A DNA stretch of 64,000 nt from Brevibacterium sediminis (lineage in GTDB: Bacteria > Actinomycetota > Actinomycetes > Actinomycetales > Brevibacteriaceae): contig NZ_JABKDD010000001.1 in the NCBI RefSeq assembly GCF_013623905.1, positions 434,001 through 498,000 on the forward strand. Reading direction: 5' to 3'. Below the pieces are notes generated by a model, which made no database searches, was not told where the DNA came from, and saw only the letters and a list, made by a program, of their open reading frames with translations. Positions 48,473 to 55,802 of the stretch are shown one piece after another. Numbering within the stretch: the first letter of the stretch is position 1; every line of letters begins with the position of its first letter. The position numbers and the translations under genes are program-made.

Positions 48473-48506
48473 GGTTTCGCGTATCGGGCGGGGTTTCGCG
48501 TAACAT
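48473..48506 (+). promoter_or_regulatory. Two 11-bp direct repeats (19-nt period) before tig
   Basis: GGTTTCGCGTA occurs at 48473-48483 and 48492-48502. The second copy runs into a possible -10 (TAACAT, 48501-48506). The remaining 170 nt up to the tig start hold no gene but repeat the words GAGATGACCG and GGTCACGA. Confidence 0.4.
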
Positions 48507-48675
48507 AGGGGATTGCGTCTTGCGGACGTGCGCGAACTATTCGTGGACTTTCGCTCCCTCTAAGGTCACGAGATGACCGATCAGGCTGTGAGATGGCCGT
48601 TCGCGGTCACGAACCCGGATGATCAGGTCGGAGATGACCGAAAATGCATGACTGTCGAATTTGAAAGGTCACACT

Positions 48676-50052
48676 GTGAAGAGCTCCGTCGAGCAACTCG
48701 ACCCCACCCGGGTCAAGATCAGCGTGGAAGTCCCATACGCCGAACTCAAACCGAGCGTCGACGAGGCATACAAGACCATCGGGGCCCAGGTCACCGTCCC
48801 CGGGTTCCGTAAGGGCAAGGTCCCCGCGCGCATCATCGATCAGCGCATCGGCCGTCCTGCTGTGATCCAGGAAGCCATCAACAACGGTCTTGACGACTTC
48901 TACCGCAACGCGGTCGAAGAGCACGACCTCAAACCGATGGGCCAGCCCGAGGTCGAGATCTCCGAGGTTCCCGGACTCGACGGAACCGAAGACGGCGAAC
49001 TCGGCTTCACCGTCGAGGTCGACGTGCGCCCCGAGGTCACGCTGCCTGCCTACGACACGATCAACATCGAGGTCGACCCCATCGAGGTCACCGACGCCGA
49101 TGTGGACGAAGAGCTCGAGCAGCTGCGTACCCGTTTCGGAACTCTCGTCGCCGTTGAGCGCCCCGCGGCCAAGGACGACTTCGTCACCCTCGACCTCGTC
49201 GCCACCATCGCTGACGAAGAGATCGACACCGCCTCCGACATCTCCTACCAGGTCGGCGCCGGAACGATGCTCGAAGGCATGGACGAAGCGCTCGACGGCC
49301 TCTCCGCCGGAGAGACCACGACCTTCGAGACCACCTTCGCAGGTGGCGAGCACGCCGGCGAACAGGGCACTGTGAAGATCACCCTGGGCGCTGTGAAGGA
49401 ACGTGAACTGCCCGAGGCCGACGACGACTTCGCTCAGCTGGCCAGCGAGTTCGACACGATCGACGAACTGCGGGAGGACCTGCGCGTCCAGGCCGGCAAG
49501 GCCAAGGAGACCGAACAGGGCGTCCAGGCACGGGACAAGGTCCTCGAACACCTCATCGAGACCCTCGACGTCCCGGTCCCGGCCAAGATCGTCACCGACG
49601 AGGTCGAGCGTCACCTCGAGTCCGAGAACCGTTCGGACGACGACGAGCACCGCAAGGAGGTAACCGAGGAGACCGAGCGCAACCTGCGCACGCAGTTCAT
49701 CCTCGATGCGGTCTCCGAAGCCGAGAACGTCGAGGTCAGCCAGCCCGAACTCATCGAGTACCTGATCTCCGCTTCGCAGCAGTACGGAATGAACCCCAAC
49801 GAGTTCGCCCAGATGCTCGACAGCTCCGGCCAGGTCAACGCCCTCGTCGGCGAGGTCTCGCGCCGCAAGGCCCTGGCCGCCGTCCTCGCCGGTGCCACGG
49901 TCAAGGACACCGCCGGAAACGTCGTCGACATGGAGGCCTTCACCTCCGCCGGTGACGACGCCGAGGAAGCCGGCGCCGAGGATGCCGACGCGACTGCGCA
50001 GAGCGCGGAAGCCGCGGACGAAGCACCTGCAGAGGCCGCCGAAGAGAACTGA
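48676..50052 (+). CDS. tig: Trigger factor (ribosome-associated chaperone / PPIase)
   Basis: The protein has 458 residues. The N-terminal ribosome-docking motif is VPGFRKGKVPARIID (the GFRxGxxP signature). The FKBP-type PPIase domain lies at about 160-245, and the C-terminal chaperone arms are helical. The tail is a 35-residue Ala/Glu/Asp-rich extension (ending DEAPAEAAEEN) common in actinobacteria. The start is GTG 48676 with GAAAGGT upstream. It precedes the clpP operon, as in most bacteria. Confidence 0.95.
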   Translation: MKSSVEQLDPTRVKISVEVPYAELKPSVDEAYKTIGAQVTVPGFRKGKVPARIIDQRIGRPAVIQEAINNGLDDFYRNAVEEHDLKPMGQPEVEISEVPGLDGTEDGELGFTVEVDVRPEVTLPAYDTINIEVDPIEVTDADVDEELEQLRTRFGTLVAVERPAAKDDFVTLDLVATIADEEIDTASDISYQVGAGTMLEGMDEALDGLSAGETTTFETTFAGGEHAGEQGTVKITLGAVKERELPEADDDFAQLASEFDTIDELREDLRVQAGKAKETEQGVQARDKVLEHLIETLDVPVPAKIVTDEVERHLESENRSDDDEHRKEVTEETERNLRTQFILDAVSEAENVEVSQPELIEYLISASQQYGMNPNEFAQMLDSSGQVNALVGEVSRRKALAAVLAGATVKDTAGNVVDMEAFTSAGDDAEEAGAEDADATAQSAEAADEAPAEAAEEN

Positions 50053-50085
50053 GGACGAGCCGCCTCGGCGGTGGAATCCTGATGA

Positions 50086-50121
50086 GACGGTGGGTACGGA
50101 TCACGATCCGCACCCACCGTC
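50086..50121 (+). terminator. Terminator between tig and clpP1
   Basis: GACGGTGGGT and CGGATC in the left arm pair with GATCCG and ACCCACCGTC in the right arm, with one mismatch and a 2-nt tip. CTTCGCATCT follows. Confidence 0.7.
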
Positions 50122-50240
50122 TTCGCATCTGCGCAGGTCCGATCACGCTGAGGGCGAACACGGGCCTCGCCGCGGACTAAAACCCGGGGGAGAGCGGTTA
50201 GAGTCCATAACAAGCCATCCACAGAACACAGGAGTGAAAC

Positions 50241-50852
50241 GTGAGCGCATACGACATGACAGCTCCCGTCGGCCTCGACGCCGGTGGGGGAATGGGTCTG
50301 GACGACCACATCTTCAATCGTCTTCTCAAAGAGCGCATCATCTGGCTCGGTTCGGAAGTGCGTGACGACAACGCCAACGCCATCTGCGCGCAGATGATGC
50401 TGCTGGCCGCCGAAGATCCCGAAGCGGACATCTCGCTCTACATCAACTCGCCCGGCGGCTCCGTCACCGCCGGTATGGCCATCTACGACACGATGCAGTA
50501 CATCAAGCCCGATGTCTCGACCGTGGCCATGGGCATGGCCGCGTCGATGGGACAGTTCCTGCTCTCCTCGGGCACCCCGGGCAAGCGCTACGCCACCCCG
50601 CACGCTCGCATCCTCATGCACCAGCCGCTGGGCGGCATCGGCGGAACGGCCACCGACATCAAGATCCAGGCCGAACTGATCCTGCACATGAAGAAGCAGA
50701 TGGCCGAACTGACCGCTCAGCAGACCGGGAAGTCGCTCGAGCAGATCCTCCAGGACAACGACCGCGACCACTGGTTCACCGCCGAAGAGGCGCTCGAATA
50801 CGGCTTCATCGACAAGATGGTCACCCGCGCGTCCGACGTCGAGAACAACTGA
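50241..50852 (+). CDS. clpP1: ATP-dependent Clp protease proteolytic subunit 1
   Basis: ClpP1 is one of the two rings of the actinobacterial ClpP1P2 protease. The protein has 203 residues. The catalytic serine is Ser102 in [14 protein letters not shown] and the histidine is His127 in MHQPLGG. The GG loop is [12 protein letters not shown]. The start is GTG 50241. Upstream is a TAGAGT-like -10 (50199-50204) and 188 nt without a gene apart from the tig terminator. Confidence 0.95.
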   Translation: MSAYDMTAPVGLDAGGGMGLDDHIFNRLLKERIIWLGSEVRDDNANAICAQMMLLAAEDPEADISLYINSPGGSVTAGMAIYDTMQYIKPDVSTVAMGMAASMGQFLLSSGTPGKRYATPHARILMHQPLGGIGGTATDIKIQAELILHMKKQMAELTAQQTGKSLEQILQDNDRDHWFTAEEALEYGFIDKMVTRASDVENN

Positions 50853-50869
50853 GCAGGAGTGAGGGAAGA

Positions 50870-51523
50870 ATGAATTCAATGAACTTTATGCCGGGTTCGA
50901 CGGCGTCGAACATGCCGCAGTCGCGTTATGTCATGCCGCAGTTCGAAGAGCGCACACCCTATGGCTTCAAGCGCCAGGATCCCTACACCAAGCTCTTCGA
51001 CGACCGCGTCGTATTCCTCGGCGCACAGGTCGATGACACCTCCGCCGACGATGTCATGGCTCAGCTGCTCGTCCTGGAATCGCAGGATCCTGACCGTGAC
51101 ATCACTCTGTATATCAACTCGCCGGGTGGGTCGTTCACGGCGATGACGGCCATCTACGACACGATGCAGTACATCAAGCCGGAGATTCAGACCGTCTGCC
51201 TCGGTCAGGCCGCCTCCGCAGCCGCCGTGCTGCTGGCCGCCGGCACTCCCGGCAAGCGTCTGGCCCTGCCGAACGCGCGAGTGCTCATCCACCAGCCCGC
51301 GATGCAGGGGCAGGGACAGGGTCAGGCCTCTGACCTCGAGATCCAGGCCGCTGAAGTGCTGCGGATGCGCGAATGGCTCGAGGGAACTCTGGCCAAGCAC
51401 TCGAACAAGGAGGCCGCACAGGTCTCGAACGACATCGAACGCGACCTCTTCCTCACGGCCGAGCAGGCCAAGGACTACGGTCTCGTCGACCAGGTGCTCT
51501 CTTCGCGCAAGAACGCGAGCTGA
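50870..51523 (+). CDS. clpP2: ATP-dependent Clp protease proteolytic subunit 2
   Basis: ClpP2 is the partner ring of ClpP1 in the hetero-tetradecamer. The protein has 217 residues with a longer N-terminal propeptide. The catalytic serine is Ser116 in [13 protein letters not shown] and the histidine is His141 in [14 protein letters not shown]. It follows clpP1 by 17 nt with AGGAGTGAGGGA upstream of ATG 50870. Further ATGs at 50879 and later are alternatives within the propeptide. Confidence 0.95.
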   Translation: MNSMNFMPGSTASNMPQSRYVMPQFEERTPYGFKRQDPYTKLFDDRVVFLGAQVDDTSADDVMAQLLVLESQDPDRDITLYINSPGGSFTAMTAIYDTMQYIKPEIQTVCLGQAASAAAVLLAAGTPGKRLALPNARVLIHQPAMQGQGQGQASDLEIQAAEVLRMREWLEGTLAKHSNKEAAQVSNDIERDLFLTAEQAKDYGLVDQVLSSRKNAS

Positions 51524-51550
51524 TCACCTGTCGGAGGACAGGGAAACACT

Positions 51551-51592
51551 GAGAACGGGTTCGTGCGATTGTGATCGGACGGACCCGTTCTC
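51551..51592 (+). terminator. Terminator after clpP2
   Basis: GAGAACGGGT (51551-51560) pairs with ACCCGTTCTC (51583-51592), and an inner TCGT/ACGG extends the stem with one wobble. The following GGTTCCTTCC is weakly T-rich. Confidence 0.6.
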
Positions 51593-51656
51593 GGTTCCTT
51601 CCGCCGACACACCGAGTCGTGGCTGGGGGCTCGTGTCAGCCACGTATGGGAAGCTA

Positions 51657-51686
51657 TTGAGGTACAGGAAACACGAGCGGTAGAGT
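51657..51686 (+). promoter_or_regulatory. clpX promoter (TTGAGG - 18 nt - TAGAGT)
   Basis: TTGAGG (51657-51662) and TAGAGT (51681-51686) are spaced by 18 nt, about 33 nt before the clpX start. clpX therefore has its own promoter after the clpP terminator. Confidence 0.55.
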
Positions 51687-51719
51687 TGGGGCCAAGCGTC
51701 CTGGCGAAAGGTTGTGACA

Positions 51720-53003
51720 GTGGCTCGCAGTGCGGACGGAGCAGACCTGCTCAAATGCAACTTCTGTGGGAAGTCTCAGAAGCAGGTTCGGAAACTCATC
51801 GCCGGACCTGGTGTTTACATCTGCGATGAATGCATCGGATTGTGCAATGAGATCATCGAAGAGGAGCTCAGCGAATCCAGTCCGGAGCAGGCCGAACTCG
51901 AGCTGCCCAAACCTCGTGAGATCTTCGACTTCCTCCAGGAGTACGTCGTCGGTCAGGAACCGGCGAAGAAGGCACTGTCGGTAGCCGTCTACAACCACTA
52001 CAAGCGCATCCGATCGCTGCAGTCCGGTGACGAGAAGACCCTCGGCTCCAACGACTCCGAAGTTGAGATCGCGAAGTCGAACATCCTGCTCGTCGGTCCC
52101 ACCGGCTCGGGAAAGACCTACCTCGCCCAGTCGCTGGCCAAACGTCTCAATGTCCCATTCGCGGTCGCCGATGCCACCGCGCTGACCGAAGCCGGCTACG
52201 TCGGCGAAGACGTCGAGAACATCCTGCTCAAACTCATTCAGGCCGCAGACTTCGATATCCAGCGTGCCGAGCACGGAATCATCTATATCGACGAGATCGA
52301 TAAGATCGCTCGCAAGTCGGAGAACCCGTCGATCACCCGTGACGTGTCCGGTGAGGGCGTGCAGCAGGCACTGCTGAAGATCCTCGAAGGCACTCAGGCG
52401 TCGGTGCCGCCGCAGGGCGGGCGCAAACACCCGCACCAGGACTTCCTGCAGATCGACACGACCAATGTGCTCTTCATCGTCGCCGGCGCATTCGCCGGGA
52501 TGGAGGAGATCGTCGCCGGCCGCAAGGGCAAGCACGGCATCGGCTTCGGCGCCCTGCTGCAATCGAAGAACGACGAAGAGGACCTGTACGCAGACATCCT
52601 TCCCGAAGATCTGCTCAAGTTCGGCCTCATCCCGGAGTTCATCGGCCGCCTGCCGGTGCTGGCCACCGTGTCCAACCTCGACCGGGCCGCGCTGATGTCG
52701 ATCCTCACAGAACCGAAGAACGCCTTGGTCAAGCAGTACGAGCGGATGTTCGAGTTCGACAATGTCTCCCTGACATTCGAGACCGAGGCACTTGAGGCCA
52801 TCGCCGATCTCGCTCTGCTGCGCGGCACGGGCGCTCGAGGCCTGCGCTCGATCATGGAAGAGGTCCTGCAGCCGGTCATGTTCGATGTGCCTTCACGCGA
52901 AGACATCGCCGAGGTGGTCGTGACTAAGGACGTCGTCGAATCCAATGTCGCCCCGACCCTCGTGCCGAAGTCACGGAACAGGACGAATAAGAAGTCTGCC
53001 TGA
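51720..53003 (+). CDS. clpX: ATP-dependent Clp protease ATP-binding subunit ClpX
   Basis: ClpX is the AAA+ unfoldase that feeds ClpP. The protein has 427 residues. The zinc-binding domain has Cys13, Cys16, Cys35 and Cys38 ([20 protein letters not shown]). Walker A is [12 protein letters not shown], Walker [12 protein letters not shown], and the sensor-2 motif [13 protein letters not shown]; the IGF-type ClpP loop reads HGIGFGA. I choose GTG 51720 over GTG 51714 because homologues begin MARxxDG and GAAAGG is 8 nt away. Confidence 0.97.
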   Translation: MARSADGADLLKCNFCGKSQKQVRKLIAGPGVYICDECIGLCNEIIEEELSESSPEQAELELPKPREIFDFLQEYVVGQEPAKKALSVAVYNHYKRIRSLQSGDEKTLGSNDSEVEIAKSNILLVGPTGSGKTYLAQSLAKRLNVPFAVADATALTEAGYVGEDVENILLKLIQAADFDIQRAEHGIIYIDEIDKIARKSENPSITRDVSGEGVQQALLKILEGTQASVPPQGGRKHPHQDFLQIDTTNVLFIVAGAFAGMEEIVAGRKGKHGIGFGALLQSKNDEEDLYADILPEDLLKFGLIPEFIGRLPVLATVSNLDRAALMSILTEPKNALVKQYERMFEFDNVSLTFETEALEAIADLALLRGTGARGLRSIMEEVLQPVMFDVPSREDIAEVVVTKDVVESNVAPTLVPKSRNRTNKKSA

Positions 53004-53015
53004 GTCTCTTTTCGC

Positions 53016-54302
53016 ATGAGACTCCTGGCCGACACACGCCCACTGCGCTACGCGTCGTTCCGACGACTGTGGGTGGCCAATATCGTCACCGTCATCGGTG
53101 CGCAGATGACTGTTGTGGCGATCCCCGCACAGATCTTCCATATCACCGGGTCGTCCGGGTATGTCGGGCTCGCCGGTGCGTTCGGGCTGATTCCTCTCAT
53201 CGTCTTCGGACTGTGGGGCGGGTCGTTGGCCGATGTCATCGATCGACGCAGACTGCTCGTGATCTCGACGGTCGGTCTGATCGTCACGAGCGCGATACTT
53301 GCCCTCATCGCGGTGCTCAGCATCGACAATGTCTGGTTGCTGCTGTCTGTATTTTCGATGCAGCAGGCATTCTTCGCACTCAACCAGCCGGCTCGGGGAG
53401 CTCTGCTGCCGTCGATCATCCCGCTCGGCCTGCTGCCCGCGGCGAACTCTCTGAACATGACTGTGATGACATTGGGCGCCGTCGTCGGCCCTGTCGTCGG
53501 CGGAGCGCTGATCCCTCTGTTCGGGTACCAGCTGCTCTACGTCATCGACGCCGTGTTCCTGTTCGCTACGCTCTACGCAGTGATCCGACTGCCGTCGCTG
53601 CCGCCGCAGAAACAGCCCGATACTCGGTCGGGATTCAAAGGCATCGTCGACGGGTTCCGGTATCTGCGGACGAACACCGTCGTCATGGTCTCTCTGCTGG
53701 TGGACATCATTGCGATGGTCTTCGGAATGCCGCGGGCCCTGTTCCCGCAGATCGCCGCGGAGACCTTCGACGGTCCGCCCGAGGGCGGCATCGTCTTCTC
53801 GCTGCTCTTCGCTGCGCTGGCCGGCGGAAGTGCATTGGCCGGGATCTTCTCCGGGTGGGTCTCACGCGTGGAGCGCCAGGGACTGGCCGTCATCGTCGCC
53901 ATCGTCGTCTGGGGTGCGGCAATGACGGTGTTCGGACTGTCCCTTAAGCTGGCGGCTGGGTTCTGGCTGACCGCACTCGTCGTCGCATTGGCTGCGATGG
54001 CGGTCGGCGGAGGAGCCGATATCGTCTCCGGCGCTTTTCGGCAGACGATGCTCCAGGAAGCCGCAACCGATGCGATGCGCGGTCGGATGCAGGGAGTGTT
54101 CATCGTCGTCGTCGCCGGCGGACCTCGTATCGCGGACGTCCTCCACGGCTCCGTTGCTGCAGTCACAGACACCACGGTCGCCTCGGCGGGTGGCGGCATC
54201 GCCGTCATCGTTCTCGTGCTCGCCTGTGCGGTGGCCTTTCCGACCTTCCGGAAATACCGGGTCGAACGCGGCGGGCACGAGCACACTGTCCCCACTGCCT
54301 GA
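53016..54302 (+). CDS. MFS exporter (MFS_3 / EntS-like)
   Basis: The protein has 428 residues with twelve hydrophobic segments. LRYASFRRLWVANIVTVIGA and the loop WGGSLADVIDRRRLL (motif A) are typical of the MFS_3 group, which includes enterobactin and macrolide exporters. The substrate is unknown. It starts 12 nt after clpX with no good ribosome site, so read-through from clpX is possible. Confidence 0.85.
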   Translation: MRLLADTRPLRYASFRRLWVANIVTVIGAQMTVVAIPAQIFHITGSSGYVGLAGAFGLIPLIVFGLWGGSLADVIDRRRLLVISTVGLIVTSAILALIAVLSIDNVWLLLSVFSMQQAFFALNQPARGALLPSIIPLGLLPAANSLNMTVMTLGAVVGPVVGGALIPLFGYQLLYVIDAVFLFATLYAVIRLPSLPPQKQPDTRSGFKGIVDGFRYLRTNTVVMVSLLVDIIAMVFGMPRALFPQIAAETFDGPPEGGIVFSLLFAALAGGSALAGIFSGWVSRVERQGLAVIVAIVVWGAAMTVFGLSLKLAAGFWLTALVVALAAMAVGGGADIVSGAFRQTMLQEAATDAMRGRMQGVFIVVVAGGPRIADVLHGSVAAVTDTTVASAGGGIAVIVLVLACAVAFPTFRKYRVERGGHEHTVPTA

Positions 54303-54356
54303 TCAATCGAGCAGACCTGACGTTCGACCGTGCTCCTGCTACGAGTCGTCCCCGAA

Positions 54357-54494
54357 TCAGCGCGAGTCGTCGTCCCGGAGGGCCTGCTCGATTCCGGCCA
54401 GTATTCCCGGCCACCCCGATCCCATGCCCTTGAATGCCTGACGCCCCAGCGGAGAGTCGACGTCGAGTCCCGAATGGGCCAAGCGGACTCGGTT
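54357..54494 (-). pseudogene. Decayed C-terminal fragment of an SRPBCC/AHSA1-like gene
   Basis: The minus frame encodes RVRLAHSGLDVDSPLGRQAF, then KGMGSGWPGILAGIEQAL, the C-terminal helix and preceding strand of SRPBCC (AHSA1) proteins, ending at a stop at 54357. The sequence further upstream on this strand (54495-54850) does not continue the domain in any frame. Only the last 40-45 residues appear to survive. Confidence 0.4.
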
Positions 54495-54668
54495 TCTCCG
54501 ACATGCCAGGATAGCCCGACTCTTCTGCGCTTTCGGGTATTGTCGCGCAGCTTGCCGCGTACCACTCACACCGGATTGCAAGAGCCATGACGCTCAAGTA
54601 CTTTCGCATCTCTCAGTGCTGCTCTCGCTCTACCGCGTTGGTGTCTTAACGCCCCGGTGCTGGCGCAT

Positions 54669-54730
54669 CCCTCACCCGTCCTGTCGAAACACCGTTGTGC
54701 ACCAAGGCGTTGAGTCACGACGGGTGAGGG
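54669..54730. repeat. Inverted repeat with 12-bp perfect arms
   Basis: CCCTCACCCGTC (54669-54680) pairs with 54719-54730 across a 38-nt loop. A 2-nt bulge lets a further GCGC/GCGC pair. Confidence 0.55.
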
Positions 54731-54775
54731 GCGCCCGATGCGAGAACATGGGGAGATGCGCGGGGGAGACGACGA

Positions 54776-54813
54776 CACCCCCGACTCGCTGCCGAAGCAG
54801 CAGGTCGGGGGTG
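54776..54813 (-). terminator. Terminator of the AIM24 gene (nested hairpin)
   Basis: CACCCCCGAC pairs with GTCGGGGGTG, enclosing GCTGC/GCAGC with a CGAA tetraloop. It lies 39 nt beyond the AIM24 stop. Confidence 0.7.
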
Positions 54814-54851
54814 CGTCAGCGTGGTGATGCTGCGGACGGCCGCCAGGTGCG

Positions 54852-55544
54852 TCAGCTGGTGGTGGCCGAGTAGACGGCGTTCTCTGCGGGCTGGACGACG
54901 ACGAAGCCGGGGCCGTGGAATGCCAGCTGCACGGACTCACCGGAGCCGCGACCGAAGAATGTGCCGACGCTGACGTCGGTCTTGATCTGCGGGGCCAGCG
55001 CCGACGACCAGCAGACGGCGGCCTGCGGATCGACGAAGGTCGGCTGCTGCGAGCAGTCGAGGACCATGGGCTCACCCTTGCAGCAGATGGCGGCAGTGCC
55101 CTGGCCGGCAAGTTCGAGGTTGAATAGTCCCGAACCGCTGACCATCGCACCGACACCGCCCTTGATGCGTTTGATCTCCCAGCTGAGCGCGTCGTCGAAG
55201 GCGAGCAGATTCGCGGTGTTGACGGTCAGTGCGTCCTGCGGACCTTCGAGCGCCATCATGAAGATGTTCGAGGCCTCCCTGGCGAAGAACACCTCTCCGT
55301 GTCCCTCGACGCGCATGACGTTTCCGCCCTCGCCGGTGGCTGCCTTCTTCATGAACTGGCCGACCGACTTCGACCCCTGGTGGGTGAAGCGGACATCGCC
55401 CTGATAGGCGACCATCGCGCCCTTGGTGGCGATCATCGGCGCGTTCGGCGTGACCACCGAACGCAGCATCTTGTTCGACTGTAGCGTCCACCGCTCTTGA
55501 TTCTGTACCTCGGCGTTGCGCTTGGAAAAGAGTTCGCTTCTCAC
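54852..55544 (-). CDS. AIM24 family protein
   Basis: The protein has 230 residues, an all-beta fold of the AIM24/TraT-like family. Segments include NKMLRSVVTPNAPMIATKGA, GHGEVFFAREA, VSGSGLFNLELAGQGTAAI and a C-terminal glycine/serine loop (GRGSGESVQLAFHGPGFVVV). The bacterial function is unknown; the yeast namesake is mitochondrial. It is monocistronic. The start is GTG 55544 with GAAAGG upstream. Confidence 0.85.
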   Translation of the reverse strand: MRSELFSKRNAEVQNQERWTLQSNKMLRSVVTPNAPMIATKGAMVAYQGDVRFTHQGSKSVGQFMKKAATGEGGNVMRVEGHGEVFFAREASNIFMMALEGPQDALTVNTANLLAFDDALSWEIKRIKGGVGAMVSGSGLFNLELAGQGTAAICCKGEPMVLDCSQQPTFVDPQAAVCWSSALAPQIKTDVSVGTFFGRGSGESVQLAFHGPGFVVVQPAENAVYSATTS

Positions 55545-55662
55545 GGTTCTGGGGACCTTTCGTTCAGGGAGGACTTCGGTGTTTCTTCAGTGGTCGATAA
55601 CCATAGTACGGCGGAGAGAACGCAGACCCCGGTCATTTCGTGTATCCGTTCCGGAACATGAA

Positions 55663-55722
55663 CAGAGCCCCACGGCATCCACTGCTCCGACGCTGCGGAG
55701 GAACGAATGTCGCGGGGCTCTG
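55663..55722 (-). terminator. Probable valS terminator
   Basis: A 16-bp stem with two imperfect pairs (core CAGAGCCCC/GGGGCTCTG) lies 80 nt beyond the valS stop, in the otherwise empty 55545-55802 gap. Confidence 0.55.
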
Positions 55723-55802
55723 CGGGACCAGTTCGGGTCTCAGTTCAGCCGGTGGGGCCGGAGGCTGCTTCTTCTGGCAGTCAGGGCCGGCTGGTGTTCG
55801 GC

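Larger units (their letters stand above)
54303..54851. other. 549-nt gap between the convergent MFS and AIM24 genes
   Basis: There is no intact gene. It holds the SRPBCC-like remnant (54357-54494), an inverted repeat at 54669-54730 and a strong terminator at 54776-54813. The region looks like the site of an old gene loss. Confidence 0.55.

Noticed and set aside
48573..48812. A small ORF at the start of trigger factor
   Set aside because: It runs out of frame into tig and has no ribosome site. The words shared with the leader explain its apparent start.
54566..55156. A 196-codon minus-strand frame overlapping the AIM24 gene
   Set aside because: It is out of frame with the conserved AIM24 protein and is rich in Ser, Pro and Arg without motifs.
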